The position numbers were made by a program, and so were the translations under genes. Shown here in pieces: positions 15,101 through 25,100 of a stretch of 64,000 nucleotides of DNA. Each line of letters starts with the position of its first letter. Positions within the stretch are counted from its first letter, which is position 1. This stretch comes from Apostichopus japonicus (Eukaryota; Echinodermata; Holothuroidea; Aspidochirotida; Stichopodidae). The notes below the pieces were generated by a model. The model had not been told where the DNA came from. It saw nothing but the letters and a program-made list of their open reading frames with translations, and did no database searches. Location of the stretch: positions 20,114,577-20,178,576 of the forward strand of contig NC_092582.1 of assembly GCF_037975245.1 (NCBI RefSeq), read 5' to 3'.

Positions 15101-16753
15101 GGCAACCATGTGGTCGAAGATAACAGCAATAATGAAAGTATTACATGAATACCTTATAACTGCGTCACAAATTCAGCGGTATAGGCTAGGTTTCCCCCAT
15201 TGACTTAGTGTGCTGTTAGGCAACCATGTGGTCGAAGATAACAGCAATACTGAAAGTATTCCATGGATATCTTATAACTGCGTCACAAATTCAGCGGTAT
15301 AGGCTAGATTTCCCCCATTGTGCAGCAATGCAGTTTCACTTGGCCAATAGACTGTCAGTGTCTGATCGACTGTTGTTACAACACCCTTCAAAATGCATTG
15401 CATTGATATTTAGCCACGAGTCTCATTTATTTTCTGGGTACATTATTAGAAACTAACTTTAGACGATTTTATTAGTGTAACAGATTTTTGTTAACGATGT
15501 TGTAAAGTTAATATATCGCGCATGTTTTTAAATAATTTATGAATGGTTTGGGTGTTATTCAGAAACTATTTAACTATATTGACTTTCGTTTTTAATGAAA
15601 TATAATTAGGCTCAATAATTCTTCAAAGCCTCCATTTTTTGGTGGTCTCAGACGACCGTGAAAGTCCTACACTGAAAGAAGTACAAGGCGGTGGCAGTTG
15701 ACATTAAAGGGCAAGAATAAATATAAAGAATATGACAGATTAATGAGAAAATATCACAAACGATACTTCCTAAAGGATGAAACTTAGGGAGACCAAATTG
15801 TTACGGCAGCTCACCTTTTTCAACTTCATGCCATATCAAAAACTACAACCAAATAAGGTGGCGCTGTTTAACTAAAATTAATTATCACCGCCACTTGTAC
15901 TAAATCATTATTCCTCTTCCGAATCTGAGCTATCCTAATAATAATCTAGTCTTGAAGCTAAATTCTATCCTGCTACAGTCAAATTCTATCTTCTCCATCC
16001 TCCTAAATCAGTTCAGAAAGCCATTCTGCTCCTCTCCCAAAACATTGGTATATTCCGCTGACAAAAATTTTATGTTCTGCAGATAAATTTGTGGAAAGCA
16101 CCATTATGTGTCAGCAGAAAGTACGGTGCACGGAGAATGATGGTGCCCATAAATACCTAGCCTAGCTACAGAATCTAATGTGATCATTCCACTTTTAATT
16201 CTTCAGTTAAACCTAGGCTAGACAAATACTTGTCATGTGGTATTCCAACAAACTGGCTACCCCACAACTTATAACAACAGTACTTTCTGCTATAGAAAAG
16301 ACAGCTGCTATGAATCTAAAGCTGAAGTAACTCTGGAGAAAATTCCAGCACCCTGCTGGCCTAGCCTAGTCTACCTAGTACCTGTCAAAACTGATACTGT
16401 GATAGACCTAATGAGGCTAGCCTAGCCCAATATCAGGCGTCATGATAGGCATCGGTTTTTGCACGGAATGTATTATAATGCTTTAATGGTAAGATGATGG
16501 TAAGTGCATACTGGCCACGGCAAAGTCGTGCATAACGAAGTAACGTAAGCCTAAGGCGTTGCCTGGACTCTAAAGCTCGAAGCCTTACATACTTCTACTA
16601 GTGTAAGTAAACAGTTACCATAGCTTACACTGTTAGGCCTACATCGTAAATGCCAACATGGTGGATAAAAATTTTGCAATCGTCATTACTCACTGCCTTA
16701 GCTCTTTGAACTGCTTCGGAGAGTTTAACGTTGTCTCCTACGTTGCCATCCAT
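143..16753 (-). CDS. FUBP1-like: FUBP/KHSRP-family four-KH-domain protein, 3' partial
   Basis: Single-stranded nucleic-acid binding protein of the far-upstream-element-binding family (nuclear; transcription of MYC-type targets, splicing, mRNA decay in relatives). Coding exons read on the minus strand: 16694-16753, 10481-10685, 9389-9425, 8914-8966, 7582-7653, 6948-7005, 6525-6663, 5182-5280, then 4449-4487 or 4305-4343 (alternatives), 2452-2466, 1733-1835, 1419-1519, 996-1158, 143-300. All junctions are GT-AG and phases close, giving 434 codons here. The N-terminus has the family's QRAKA-IAAKIGG helix and a KRPLEEG motif. KH GxxG loops are intact: IIGRKGEQI (~119), IIGKGGETI (~196), VIGRKGDMI (~270) and IIGKNGETI in KH4 (~375). 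A Gly/Arg-rich RGG-like linker (~329-362) lies between KH3 and KH4. The start ATG at 16751-16753 is in frame with the family N-terminus. The Tyr-rich C-terminal exons are outside the window. Which vertebrate paralogue it matches best (FUBP1, FUBP3, KHSRP) cannot be settled by eye. Confidence 0.93.
2452..2466 (-). other. 15-bp FUBP microexon
   Basis: GGAACAGGAAGAGAG lies between an ATGCAG acceptor and a GTTTGT donor on the minus strand and encodes GTGRE, phase 0. It fits the Gly-Phe-Arg-Glu linker that follows KH2 in vertebrate FUBP1. Skipping it would also keep the frame, so it may be optional. The donor is weaker than its neighbours. Confidence 0.6.
2752..4134. mobile_element. hAT-like non-autonomous DNA transposon (~1.38 kb)
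   Basis: Starts TAGGCTTGCACGGT and ends with the inverted copy (ACTGTGCAAGCTTA). A second inverted block, (C)CCGTTTTT, lies inside each end. Flanks carry an 8-bp target-site duplication with one mismatch (CCTTATAG at 2744-2751, CTTTATAG at 4135-4142). No transposase reading frame is visible. It sits in the FUBP intron between the microexon and the duplicated exons. TAGGSYTGCAC termini with 8-bp duplications are typical of hAT elements. Confidence 0.7.
4301..4587 (-). repeat. Tandem duplication of a 39-bp FUBP exon (KH2 C-terminal helix)
   Basis: Two copies of a ~144-bp segment stand in tandem (about 4301-4444 and 4445-4587). Each holds a 39-bp exon between an AG acceptor and a GTAAG donor: 4449-4487 encodes EAQKSIEELISNE and 4305-4343 encodes EAQKAIRELIFNE. 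Both are phase 0 at both ends, so either one, both or neither keeps the frame. The flanking intron is also recognisably duplicated (ATGATATTRAATGTTG, ATGGCACCC). Position matches the last helix of KH2. The ~105-bp intron between the copies, and their divergence at three of 13 residues, suggest mutually exclusive exons; this is inference. Confidence 0.85.
4608..4680. repeat. 14-bp minisatellite (TAGGCAATAGGGAT)n
   Basis: About five head-to-tail copies with one variant (GACAAG for GATTAG), in the FUBP intron upstream (minus sense) of the duplicated exons. Confidence 0.8.
4900..5110. repeat. ~68-bp tandem repeat, about three imperfect copies
   Basis: The motif CACTCCCTAAACTACTGAAC recurs at 4966 and 5034 with the following CTTGCAATTACCACAAG and CATCACACA blocks, period about 68 bp. 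Intronic; older degenerate copies extend towards 4900. Confidence 0.7.
5426..6467. mobile_element. hAT-like non-autonomous DNA transposon (~1.04 kb)
   Basis: Terminal inverted repeat CAGGGTTCAYTTTA: CAGGGTTCATTTTA at the left end and TAAAGTGAACCCTG at the right. It is flanked by a perfect 8-bp target-site duplication CATGTGGA (5418-5425 and 6468-6475). The right subterminal region has repeated GCATCGCAAATGTAAA blocks and an 11-bp perfect hairpin at 6423-6447 (arms ATCGCATCGCA and TGCGATGCGAT, loop AAG). No transposase frame. Lies in an FUBP intron and ends 57 bp before the KH2 exon. Confidence 0.85.
7743..7815. repeat. Short AC-rich repeat (ATACCAACACA-like units)
   Basis: Degenerate copies of ATACCAACAC/ATACCAAAACACA, 10-13 bp each, in the FUBP intron just upstream (minus sense) of the second KH1 exon. 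Confidence 0.6.
8677..8710 (-). other. Candidate 34-bp poison exon in FUBP
   Basis: Between the two exons that split KH1 lies a 34-bp stretch with a strong acceptor (TTTTATTTCAG) and a strong donor (AAAAG|GTAAGT). Joined after the upstream exon it shifts the frame: the next exon then reads out of phase and hits TGA after a few codons, within KH1. It is not needed for the conserved protein. It could be a chance pseudo-exon or a regulated unproductive exon. Confidence 0.4.
10686..12686. other. FUBP first intron, 3' half: no gene; dispersed repeat at 12060-12265
   Basis: No coding exon seen. The block near 12060-12115 (TGTGGTCGAAGATAACAG) is shared with the tandem repeat at 15 kb. The block near 12190-12265 is an inverted copy of 25455-25545 (same GAATGAACATCTTTCATTA core, plus a GGAAAACATAACAAAACACA stretch). 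These are fragments of one dispersed repeat family. Confidence 0.6.
12687..14421. mobile_element. hAT-like DNA transposon (~1.73 kb)
   Basis: Left end CAGTGTTGGAAAACCTTG, right end the inverted CAAGGTTTTCCAGCCCCG. A perfect 8-bp target-site duplication CACTGGTG flanks it (12679-12686, 14422-14429). Both subterminal regions carry repeated TTTCCCGCGAAC-type boxes, as expected for transposase-binding repeats. The left end also has a G+C-rich block with nested palindromes (about 12780-12880). No intact transposase frame. Lies in the FUBP first intron. Confidence 0.8.
14880..15000. repeat. Dispersed repeat with GGGACGCAAACTTTTT boxes
   Basis: Inverted-orientation relative of 25310-25440: both share the (A)CGGGACGCAAGCTTTT / GCGTCCCNGGGACGCAA blocks, a GATCGAACACCAA stretch and a run ending in a TACAGTAGGTCATACAATAAACGTAA-type sequence (opposite strand at 25 kb). 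Confidence 0.6.
15021..15325. repeat. ~121-bp tandem repeat, 2.5 copies
   Basis: ACCTTATAACTGCGTCACAA recurs three times, followed each time by ATTCAGC(GG)TATAGGCTAG, TTTCCCC and, in the full copies, GTGCTGTTAGGCAACCATG and GTCGAAGATAACAGCAATA. The copies are nearly identical, so the duplication is recent. Confidence 0.85.
15326..16693. other. FUBP first intron, 5' part: no gene
   Basis: No supported coding exon. A short GTCTCAGACGACCG block near 15645 resembles the terminus of the repeat at 25 kb. Remainder is unremarkable AT-rich sequence. Confidence 0.5.
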
Positions 16754-17377
16754 TCCTTCATAACCTTAATGAAGCAACAAGTTCGGTAATAATCAGAAAA
16801 TCGGTCTTAATGTGGTGTGATTTTGGTGCTTATTTCCAGTTGAGACTAGGTGACGCGTAACAGGCGGCCAGTACAGCGTGCTTTTCCTCTCAATTTATAC
16901 CGCGTGCATATGATATTCACTTTGTTCAATACGTCACGAAATAGAGGGCGATTACCATAATACTATGGAACGCTAAATGTGTAACGTTTCCAGATTCAGT
17001 CTATCAGAGCCATAAACCACTGATGATGTGATGCGAAAAACTAATTTCTGCCATACTTATTGCTCATTGAAAGTTGAATTCCAAGCGGCTTTCCTTTCTC
17101 GGTTTGCATTCGGGCGTACGCTGGAGTAGTCAGGAATGTCAAAAACTTAACCGGTTGTATACACACACAAAAAATACTGCTTGGTTACGTCATGATTTTA
17201 CTCAGAGCTTTAATTTGGTTTGAAGATTTCTACTAGATAGCCAATGTCAAGTTTATCAAATGGATGCTTTACTACAGAATGAGGCAGCCCAAGAAAATTT
17301 CCCTCACTCGCAATACAGTCTATTTGGTATGACTAATGAAAATAGAATTTCCAATACGAGAACGGTACCACAATTAC
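16754..17377. other. Region upstream of the FUBP start codon
   Basis: Should contain the FUBP 5' UTR and promoter, since the start codon is at 16753 on the minus strand and no upstream coding exon is needed. No TATA box or other core element could be assigned with confidence. Confidence 0.4.
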
Positions 17378-17385
17378 AATATATG

Positions 17386-18640
17386 CATGGGCGGCGATCA
17401 TGGGGGGGACGGGGGGACATGTCCCCCCCAATATTTTAGGTGGGGGGGATATAGTATCTAATATCCCCCCAATATTTGGTGGCATAGTTTTTTTTAAGCA
17501 TATGTTCTGTATTTTTTTATGATATCACTAGTAATTTCAAAATAGAAAATGCTTAGATGCAACTTACAAGGCCTGGAAAGTGCCATTTCCAGCGATCTGG
17601 GAGGCATTTTCGGCGAAAATTTTCTTTTGCGCTTCGCGCCAACTTATGGTGGCGCTACAATTAGAAAGTCTGGGTACAAGCTTTGCCCCTCCCTTGGCAA
17701 ATTCCTCGCAAGGCGCCTGTCTAACCGTGTCACAATTTGTTACTATATATGACCGAAAGTAGTTTTTACTTTTTTTTTCTCGAAATGAATAGCTAGACGG
17801 ACTGCATCCGTAATGAAATTTGGTTTGCATCTTGTGTATGAGTGTAAGTACGTACAATCATATATATATATGATCCACATCAAAATGGGTTCACTGGGTT
17901 TCCATTTGGCCTGTTTCCTACAAGATTTCTTAATGCATGTGCGTAGCCAAGGAAGGGGGGTGAAGGGTGGAGACCGCCCTCCCCCTCGAGCATATTTTTG
18001 TGGTATTTTCTATGATATCGAAGTTTTAAAGTAGCCGTTATAAGAAGTTTTAATATTTGTACACCAATAATTTAACTGTGTCTGAATTTTCGAAAATTCC
18101 TTGACCAACATTCTTCATCATACTTCCCTCTACTCGTGCAATTTCGACAGGTCTAGTAGGGGCTGAGGTTTTTTTTTTATATTTTTTATATTGTCCATAG
18201 ATGAAATTTTGTGCAACATTATGTGTATGTTTTGAAGTGAATTTATTATTCAAATTCTGAACAAATAATGGGCTTAAAACCTTGAAAAGTGGGGCTGACG
18301 GGTATTGTGGGGCGTTACGTAGAATTACCTACAAAAGCAATGATCCACAGGAGCAGCAATGAGGTCGAACATGATATGTGACTGGTGACAATCTTGAAAA
18401 AAGGTTATGAATGAAAAAAAAAAACTATTAGGAAAAACTTGGTTCTCAGGCAAAAGTGTACATCTGGTTGGTCGTTTTCAAGCCCGAGAAGTGCCATTTC
18501 TGGTGATCTGGGGGGCTATCAAAACCAGAAATTTTCTTGTACGCTGCGCGCCAACCAATGGTGGCGCTCCGCTTAGATAGTAATTCGCCTGCATCCAAGC
18601 AAATGTCCCCCCCAATATTTGAAACAGATCGCCGCCCCTG
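17386..18640. mobile_element. hAT-like DNA transposon (~1.25 kb) with internal direct repeats
   Basis: Left end CATGGGCGGCGATCATG, right end inverted GATCGCCGCCCCTG; both ends continue into G/C runs with a shared TGTCCCCCCCAATATTT block. A perfect 8-bp target-site duplication AATATATG flanks it (17378-17385, 18641-18648). Inside, ~95-bp segments at about 17576-17672 and 18482-18580 are direct repeats (GAAGTGCCATTTC..GCGATCTGGG, CGCGCCAAC..ATGGTGGCGCT). No transposase frame. Confidence 0.85.
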
Positions 18641-19259
18641 AATATATGTATTGAAGAAGTCAGTAAAGGTTGCATATTAAATTCGGACTTCAACAAACTT
18701 TCCAGTTGCTTTATTTCTTCGATCTTTTGTAATCAATTCCTTGCATTTTCATACAATGGGCCATTGTGCTTAAAATTTCAACTTTAATTTTAATTATTTA
18801 CCATCGGTGTATTAAGATCACGCTTTTGGAAGCGGGATCAGGCAGGGAAATTGTTTTTGGCAACCCTTTTCTAAGTAGCGATGCACTTTATGGCATTGAA
18901 GGATAATTCAGCAGTATTATACGATAGTCCGAATTATAAGCATTGCTGTGAAAGTACGAGTATTGAGTTATTTTGAGACGAATTAATAGTGTGGAAACTA
19001 TATTGTAAAATAAAATATTGGTTCACTGCGTCACCTTTTTCCGGCAGGCTATTTGTCACTGTTAAAGATTGATTGTTATATAAATTACAGCTGGCTTTTA
19101 AAAAAGCTTGTATCCTAGCTATCATTTTTTCGGTTTCATATCCTATTTTGCCTTTCTTTATGACATCCTTTCACATTATATTTTCACATGTGTGTGTGTA
19201 TGAAGCGCTTTGGTATTTTCAGTAATCTTGTTAACCCTTGACTGATTTGTATACCTCAA

Positions 19260-19632
19260 TAGAGCGGTGAGGTGGCAGAACGGGAGAGTACACGTCTGCA
19301 GTACCTGAGGTCCCTGGTTCAAACCTCGGTGTCGACACTGACACCAATTTTCACCCCGCTCCTTTCTCGTGGTAGGAAAGTGGCTACACGTGGAAAGCGG
19401 TACTCACGTCCTTCGGAGGGGACGTTAAATTGCGGTCCCGGGAGCAGGACTACACACCCCTGCCTCGTTACTTCAGGGCACTATTCGAAAAGAGAAGGCG
19501 AGTTTCGCCGGTGTCCTTCCACGCACAAAAACTTGGAACCTCAATAATTTCCGACTAAGGATTTCCTTAGTCTGCTGAAGCACCTTCGGGTGGAAGCGTA
19601 ATACGAGGTGTATCATATCATATCATATCATC
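19260..19632 (+). mobile_element. tRNA-derived SINE with target-site duplication
   Basis: The head has a pol III box A (TGGCAGAACGGG, matches TRGCNNARYNGG) and box B (GGTTCAAACCT) about 40 bp apart. The body includes GGGGACGTTAAATTGCGG and the tail ends in (ATCAT)n-like repeats. A perfect 12-bp target-site duplication TGTATACCTCAA flanks the unit (19248-19259, 19633-19644), showing retroposition by a LINE partner. It contains incidental open frames that are not genes. Confidence 0.88.
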
Positions 19633-19849
19633 TGTATACCTCAAAGCCACTCTTTGGTGCTCTATTTTCTGGGCGTCCATTGGGAGAAGGTGGGGGGGGG
19701 GAGGGGTGGGTGTTGTACACTCGGATGGGGCCAGAATGCATTGAGCCCATGTGTTTTCTACTTTGCTTTATGAAGGGTCACTGGTACTTTTCTCCTCTCT
19801 TTTGGTTACTTAAATGATTAATATTTTAACATGTATCCTTACGACGTCC

Positions 19850-20360
19850 AGGAACACATATGACAGACGATCAAATGATGAACTTTTCATTTCATATTTT
19901 GACCTTTCAAATTTCGATAGAAAGGCAAATTGTCAATGAAAAGGTCCACAGTTTGTGTAGAACTGTTTTCATAGGAAGGTGACAATTCCAATTTTGGGGA
20001 TAAAAAATGAGATGAAAGTGCAAAATTTCAAAGAAACAAATCAAACTTAAGCATTATTTTGAGGACATATATAAGTTGGATATACAACAGTCAGAAAACA
20101 AGAGACTGATTTTTGAAATAAAACATTTCTACTGTCTAGATCAAAATAATTTCGATAAACATGAAGTCGAAATTTTGAAAAGAAGTGCCTATTCGGAACT
20201 GTACAGTTCCGTGCACACGTGAGCTAATGATCGAGTTCGAAGTCAAAATTGAAGATAAATAGTCAATACTTTACTATGAAAAAAAAACCCAACTTGATGA
20301 CTCTTTAAAAAAAGCCAAAGGAAATAAAATGTTGGAATTTTGACGAAACAGTCGATATTT
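19850..20360. repeat. Degenerate AT-rich quasi-periodic sequence
   Basis: Blocks such as TCAAATTTCGATAGAAA, GTCGAAATTTTGAAAAG, TTGAAATAAAACATTT recur at loosely ~20-bp spacing. It resembles 53215-53660 in style. Probably an old satellite or simple-sequence remnant. Confidence 0.4.
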
Positions 20361-22166
20361 GAAATAATCTTAGTTGACATTTACAGAACGTTCATATCCA
20401 CTGTCATTCACTGATACCATCAATGCAACCGATGCCAATATTGGGGTTCAGTCCTTCTTTAGGTTCATACATGATTCAGATTGCATTAAACATACAGTAG
20501 CAAGCTTTCATGCTGTAGAAGTACGTGTACCACGATTTACCACGACCAGTATGTCTAGCAGACTGCGGCGTAGCTACAGGATGTACGCAGGCTGCAACAT
20601 TCATCGTTCACACTACACACCACAGAGAATTGGTCGTACGTGTCATGTCATACTTCTTTAGGGTGATTTCGTGACAGGTATCTCGGGTCACTTTTCTAAA
20701 AAAGTACTTTTATTCCTTTGATTTTTTAGTATGAAGATAACATAGGAAACTTCTATTGTTGCTCTTTGCATAGGTAACGTCATTTGAAAAGTTGACATCT
20801 TACCGTAACTTTAAGGCCTCAGTTTTGGTTAGCTAGCTAACCAAACATTTACATCGCTGAATCAGTAAATAATAACAGTACCACCGAGTTAGGCCTAAAC
20901 CAAAGTTAGGCTCGCTATTCATTGTATAAATTCTTTGATTCGTTCTTGTTACCGCTATTAACTAAAAGTGACCAATATATGGCCCTTAGAAGTAAAAACA
21001 CACCAACTAACACAGGGCAGTTTCGTACGCGTCACCACAGTGCGTAGGCTACTCAACCTTTCTAAAATAAAAAAGTGGATTTTCATAGGCCTAGTAGTAG
21101 TAATACCGAAGTAGTATAAGTATTAACTAGAGTTGGTCAATCTCCTTTTCCTAAATAGCATAACAATTTGCACACAAAGTTTGGATTTAGGCCAAGTGCC
21201 TTTTATATGGCAATGAAACCAATGTAAAACCACTCAAGAATATTGCTGGTTGGTTCCCCTCGATAATATCTCTTGTTTACAATCCTGTTCTTGCCAGTTG
21301 CGTGCGCGCAAAGGGCATGGCCCTCACTTCTGACGGTCAGTTGGGGTATGTCTTAATTATACAAGGGAAGAATTGGACTACTGATGCATCCTCGTTCCCT
21401 CCCCCTTCCAACCTCACAATAAGTATTTGTTAGCAAATTCATGCATTTAGGGCCTCTGATATAGACCTGATCAATAGTTTTAATATGCCTCGAAATGCAC
21501 CTTTGACAGTTTAAAGTTAACTTTGTTTTCTGGGGAACGACCCTCATAGGTTTCGACTTCAGTGACTCCAATACAGTCCACCTTTATAAAATCCTTCATT
21601 CGCCTCTGGCCCTTCCACAAACATTCAGGTTCACATACCTTGATCAGGAAATTTTCAATTGGTCCCTATCTAATTATAAAGCAATGGAGTGATTTAATGG
21701 TCATAGGTCACAGACTGACAAAGTGGCAACCCCTCAAAAGGGGAATGGGTCTGATATTCTACAGCACTTCAGTTATGCGAACCATTTTTAAAATTGCTAA
21801 GACATTATTTGTGAAACATCATTAGTGAACAAAGGTTTAAGAGCTGTTCTTAATACCCAACTGATTTGTATTGCCTAATTGAAAGTAATGTAATACAAAG
21901 CATAATGGAGTTCAGTACATGTATCAGTACGTACACGTATCTGTGATGCTTTCTGTTATGAAGCTTATTAGGAATAATTGATATTTTTTCTTAAAATCTT
22001 TACAGCATTACTTTAGGTAGCTACTTATTTGTAATATACCAGTCTGTCTAGAAAAGGAGGCTCATGAGATGGTCAGCTGAATACCATGAATCCAGACAGA
22101 ACTTCATAGTTTGTGTTAGGAAGAACAAAAACACTGGTAATCAAGGTACAAAGTCTTTCATCCAAG
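20361..22166. other. Spacer upstream of GORAB; no gene seen
   Basis: Short open frames here lack homology I recognise and have no splice context. The GORAB 5' UTR and promoter should fall near its right end. Confidence 0.45.
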
Positions 22167-25100
22167 ATGGCATGGAGTGGCTTTAGTGAAGACCAAATCA
22201 GGAAGATGAAAGAAACAACAGGTACAGAAGCAGTACTGCTTTAAAGCAGCATTTTGCATTTGGGCACCGTTTTCTACTTTTTGGAATTGTCCATCAAGTT
22301 TTTTACATATATCAATCACAAAACAGCAAACTAAGATATTAGCCAAGTTTTTCCCTGCCAACAACGTTAATTGGCGAGTAATTAAGGATATTTGCAGATA
22401 ATGAGAAGAGTGTCCACGACAAATTCCTCATACAAAATTAATCGCATACAGTTCCCCCCAAATCCACTAGTTTGGATTCAACCAATCAGAGATGCAGGTT
22501 TAGTTATGAACCGTTGCTAAAAATAGATTCAAAACTTTGCGTTGGTACAACCAGGGAGTTGTTATGCAACTCCCTTGTACAACTGCCATATAGACTGTAC
22601 ACAAATCAAGCATGATGTTATATTACGTATTGGTCAATGACGTTCGTAGTGTTTAAATATTCATATTATGGGCGAGGTTTACAGTATTGGGATCCCAATG
22701 GAAAATATCTTGGAGAAAAACAAAGATGAAAGTTGCAAATTTTTCGACTTTTATGCCACCATTTGAAGTAAAATTTAAATAGATAAGCTAGTTATGGCAT
22801 AGTGGAGTCAGTGAGGTTGTGAAAAATCACAGAAATGGACGCAAATTGCTGCTTTAATGAAAGAGATCATTCTGTGTAAAAGAAAATGTCAGGTTCATAG
22901 TTTTATGATATTGAGGGTTATTAATACAATGAAAAGGTCTCGTCATTTAAAATGATGACCGTATCTGAGTCGATCTCATAAGGTTACAGAGATAACATTT
23001 GAAGTGTCTGTGAAAGTCAATATGGCACTTTAGCTGGAATCCACTATGTATGGCTTACGTTTGTAAGGAATGGTGAGACAAAATTGGGATGGCTGACAAT
23101 ACTGATGTTTTGAAAAGAAGTCCAGGGAATGACCAGACACACATATACACATATATATATACTAAGGCATCTCAATTTTTGTGAAAGAGCCTGAAGTAAA
23201 AACCCAGTTTGTTTACAGCGATACCTCCATGAACACAAATTAATCTTATTGGACAACCAATTATGGTTGTTCGTAGAAGAAGTTCAATGAACAAATGGGC
23301 ATACTGTGGGAACAAGCAGCAGCCATGTTGTTTCACCATTTTGGAAGTTTCAGTCTGTTATCTATGTACAGCCTATTTAATTTTTAATTGCCCTTTACAG
23401 AGGAGAATACATCCATGCGAACATCAAAAGGACAAAAAAACTCCAGCAAGAGAGGTCGTCCGTTAGGTAACAGAGGCAGAGCCCCACCAACCATCAAAAA
23501 GATCCCAAACCAAAGTGGGAAACCACTTTTACCAGAAAGTCAAAGACTGACTTTGCCTTCCAGACCTGAAAGTGAAGCTTGGGAGGAAATCCAATCCCCT
23601 ACAAAGAAAAATAGTCATAATGGAGAAACGAAAGTGAGTTGATGTAAATTCAGTCTTACTTTGCCTAGATATAGTGGTTTTCCATGTTTTTGAGAGGGTG
23701 CTGCCTGGCGGTCCTCTCCTCAATGTGTGATCTATACTGTTGATAGGTCTCTGAATCAAAGTAACAGACTTTAATGTGCTTGTCCATTCTCATCACAGAA
23801 AAACAGGTTATGTTACAATGAAAGTTACATTTATTTACAGAGTGGGGGGGGGGGGGAGGGGGTAGATAGCTCAGATGGCTGACTACCTTTCAGCATAAGT
23901 GTATTTGAGTATAACCAAATGACAACTTCTTAACAGTACGTTCTTCATTCCTTGCCAAAGCAATGGAATCTTCAGATGATGGCTTGACGCTTATGTGTGT
24001 ATCCATTTGTGTGCTGTGTATATGTGTGTCTGATGCTTTGGCTTGTTAACTCTGCAACTCAAAAGTATGTACAGTATGATAGTTTAATATTATACTTGGT
24101 ATTTGCATCCAATTAAATGACTACAAGAATCTTATTGTTTTCTGTGGTGGTTAAAGATCATTTCAGGTCAAGAGAGTTCAATATTTGAAAACATAATTAT
24201 GTGGATCCGTCTTAGTGAAAACAAGGATTCTGTCTTTGTTTGTAGAGGTCAAAGGTTATGATGGTCTACAGATTCCAAAGTCAAAATACCTTGTGAGCAC
24301 AATAAGTCCAAAGGAAATCTGTATATGAAGTTCATACTTGGTTCGTAAATTGCTCATGACGAATCGTTTGGAAATGGAGGTCAAAGTCTGCAAACCTTGC
24401 GTATCTGGTAACTTTAAAATCATATTTGGTTGAAGTTCATGCTGGGTATTTAAATTCTCCTTGATGAGTACTATATCCCTGTAGACATTGGTGGAGTTCA
24501 AAGTTCATTTGAGGTCAACAGGGTTCAAAGTCTTTGAACATTGTAACTGCTGTAACTCAAAAAGTGAATCTTTGTTGAAGTTCATACTTGGTATGCAGAC
24601 CTTCCTTGGTGAGAACAAAACCTTGTTGACATTGGTGTGAGTCAGTGGTCACTTGAAGTCAACATATAGGTCAAACTCTGAAAACTTTATAAAAGTTAGT
24701 ACTAGGCACACATTGTCTTTTTAGATCAAATGTCATTTGAGGTCATCATCTGAAATCAAACAGGATAACTCGCAACTCTTCTGTGTAGGTCAGATATCAT
24801 TTGAGGTCAAATGATGACTCCCAAAGTAAAGCTTGAATGAATTGTAGATGTGGTGTTTGGATTCACCTTATTAAGTACAAGAACATTGTGGCTTTGACAA
24901 TGACTAAATGATTTATTTACATGTTTGGTTAAAAACGTGTGGTTGCTTTTTCAAACCATTACAAATAAATTATAAATTATAAATTTAAGAAATTTGAAGT
25001 GGTTGGCCCCAGGACAACCAGCTCACCAATTTTTGGTTGTCCTGCTGATATTTTGGTCGTCCTGTAAAGCTATAGTAATTTATCATTGGAAATGTGAATG

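Noticed and set aside
19272-19547. 91-codon plus-strand open frame
   Set aside because: Lies inside the SINE body.
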